Shown here piece after piece: positions 62,848-64,000 of a DNA stretch of 64,000 bases; positions within the stretch are counted from its first letter, which is position 1, and each line of letters opens with the position of its first letter. The position numbers and the translations under genes are program-made. The stretch is from Odoribacter sp. (GTDB lineage Bacteria; Bacteroidota; Bacteroidia; Bacteroidales; Prolixibacteraceae), in assembly GCA_013824715.1 (NCBI GenBank), contig PNOH01000012.1, positions 1 through 64,000 of the forward strand. The letters are read 5' to 3'. The notes beneath the pieces were generated by a model. The model worked only from the letters and a program-made list of their open reading frames with translations, was not told where the DNA came from and did no database searches.

Positions 62848-64000
62848 CTATGACCTGGCGAGTAATTTCCCATAAGCCTTTTCTATTTTCTCAAATTCAA
62901 AGCCTTCAATTACCGTAATCATTTTTTCAGCAATTTCATCCAGACATAAATTACCAATACTTCCGGAGTGGGTATGGTTCACTTCACGTGTAGGATTATA
63001 GGTTCCTGAATTAATTTCATTGCCAACCTGTTTATAGGCATCGCGGAAAGGAACGCCTTGTTGTACCAGCTTATTTACATCTTCGACACTGAACATGTAT
63101 CTGTAGCGGTCGTCGGCCAACAGATTGGTATTTACTTTCATATTATCGATGGCAAAACCGGTAATGTTAATGCAGTCTGACAATTCCTGAAAGGCAGGCA
63201 GGAAAACTTCTTTCAGAATCTGCAGGTCGCGGAAATAGCCACTCGGAAGGTTATTCGTCATCAGGCTGATCTGGTAAGGAATGGCCTGAATTTTATTACA
63301 GTGCGAACGGACCAGTTCAAAAACATCAGGATTCTTTTTGTGTGGCATAATGCTCGAACCAGTGGTCAACTCATCTGGCAGCGAAACAAAATCAAAGTTC
63401 TGGCTCATGAACAAACAAACGTCGAAAGCAAATTTCGAGATAGTTGCTGCAATTGACGAAAGCCCAAAGGCAACCGTTTTTTCCATCTTGCCGCGACCCA
63501 TTTGCGCATAAATTACGTTGTAATTCATCGAATCGAAACCCAGTAAATCGGTAGTCATCTGCCGGTCGAGCGGAAAAGAAGAACCGTAACCTGCCGCCGA
63601 ACCCAGCGGATTTTGATTGGTAATTTTAAATGCTGCCTGTAATAAAACAAGGTCGTCAACCAAACTTTCGGCATAAGCGCTGAACCACAAGCCAAACGAA
63701 GAAGGCATGGCAACCTGTAAATGCGTGTAGCCAGGCATCAGATGGTCCTGGTTCGCGATGGCTTTGGTCAATAACTTATCAAACAATCCACAAACAGCCT
63801 CAACCAAATTCTGAATTTCAGAACGGGTAAAAAGCTTTAAATCGAGTAAAACCTGATCGTTACGCGAACGCCCGCTGTGAATTTTTTTGCCTGTATCGCC
63901 GAGTTTACGGGTTAACATCAGTTCAACCTGCGAATGTACATCCTCAACATTTTCTTCAATCCTGAATTCGCCGTTTGTGATGATGTGATAGATATTAACC
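62848..64000 (-). CDS. argH: Argininosuccinate lyase, 5' end beyond the window
   Basis: ArgH splits argininosuccinate into arginine and fumarate, the last step of arginine synthesis. The visible part has KKIHSGRSRNDQV, the substrate-binding start of the fumarase/aspartase superfamily, MPGYTHLQVAMPSSFG, LGSAAGYGSSFPLDR and the signature loop GSSIMPHKKNP. The ORF track begins at an internal Met (63918), but the frame stays open with family-like sequence (FRIEENVEDVHSQVEL) to the window edge, so the gene is partial here. Confidence 0.95.
   Translation of the reverse strand, partial: VNIYHIITNGEFRIEENVEDVHSQVELMLTRKLGDTGKKIHSGRSRNDQVLLDLKLFTRSEIQNLVEAVCGLFDKLLTKAIANQDHLMPGYTHLQVAMPSSFGLWFSAYAESLVDDLVLLQAAFKITNQNPLGSAAGYGSSFPLDRQMTTDLLGFDSMNYNVIYAQMGRGKMEKTVAFGLSSIAATISKFAFDVCLFMSQNFDFVSLPDELTTGSSIMPHKKNPDVFELVRSHCNKIQAIPYQISLMTNNLPSGYFRDLQILKEVFLPAFQELSDCINITGFAIDNMKVNTNLLADDRYRYMFSVEDVNKLVQQGVPFRDAYKQVGNEINSGTYNPTREVNHTHSGSIGNLCLDEIAEKMITVIEGFEFEKIEKAYGKLLARS

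Noticed and set aside
1-64000. tRNA or rRNA genes
   Set aside because: No tRNA cloverleaf pattern or rRNA sequence was recognised by eye; a dedicated scan could still find one.

Overview
The window looks like chromosomal DNA of a member of the Bacteroidota, probably a Bacteroidales/Marinilabiliales-type marine or anaerobic-sediment lineage (inference). Seen in the sequence: several promoters fit the Bacteroidota -7 element TAnnTTTG, genes rarely have a Shine-Dalgarno, rpmB-rpmG-DUF4295-ftsY-rimO are adjacent, the cbb3 oxidase has a fused CcoNO subunit, and Cas9 is a large type II-C form.

Layout. 1-5.7 kb: an MFS transporter and a sugar nucleotidyltransferase, then the minus-strand ribosomal/SRP block rpmB, rpmG, a 50-aa DUF4295 gene, ftsY and rimO. 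5.9-9.8 kb: an MBOAT acyltransferase with its SGNH-like partner, a CPBP membrane protease and coaD. 9.8-14.3 kb: a thioredoxin-fold protein, a Nudix hydrolase, pyrE, an SRPBCC protein and birA. 14.4-20.0 kb: rsfS-ftsH-LUD-DUF2007-cdsA, followed by psd-pssA (phosphatidylethanolamine synthesis).

20.1-27.7 kb: a complete type II-C CRISPR-Cas locus. A tracrRNA is encoded on the minus strand just upstream of cas9. The plus strand carries cas9, a REP-associated tyrosine transposase (RAYT)-like gene that overlaps cas1 by ATGA, cas1 and cas2. A perfect 25-bp inverted repeat follows, then an array of 12 identical 47-bp repeats and 11 spacers. The tracrRNA anti-repeat shows that the array is read on the minus strand, towards cas2. 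The embedded RAYT gene is the most unusual feature of the window.

27.8-42.1 kb: a 14-kb respiratory block holding a cbb3 oxidase with assembly factors (ccoI, ccoS, ccoNO, ccoQ-like, ccoP, ccoG, fixH, a SafE-like protein, SCO) directly followed by an A2-type caa3 oxidase (subunits I, III, IV, II) and heme o synthase. 42.1-44.1 kb: an AbiEii-type nucleotidyltransferase with a putative partner, a DUF302 protein and an HMA lipoprotein. 44.1-50.3 kb: an exported RraA-like protein, a small exported protein, and two tandem secreted glycoside-hydrolase-like paralogues. 50.5-56 kb: accessory DNA with an AT-rich orphan gene, a 380-bp MITE-like element, a DUF433 antitoxin with a truncated toxin, an exported enolase-superfamily enzyme, a patatin and an unknown membrane protein. 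56.2-64 kb: gltBD and the 3' part of argH.

Intergenic DNA carries several families of short palindromic or composite repeats. Some lie exactly at stop codons, and some have been absorbed into the ends of proteins (RimO N-terminus, CcoS C-terminus). No rRNA or tRNA gene was recognised. All product names come from reading motifs by eye; no database search was run.
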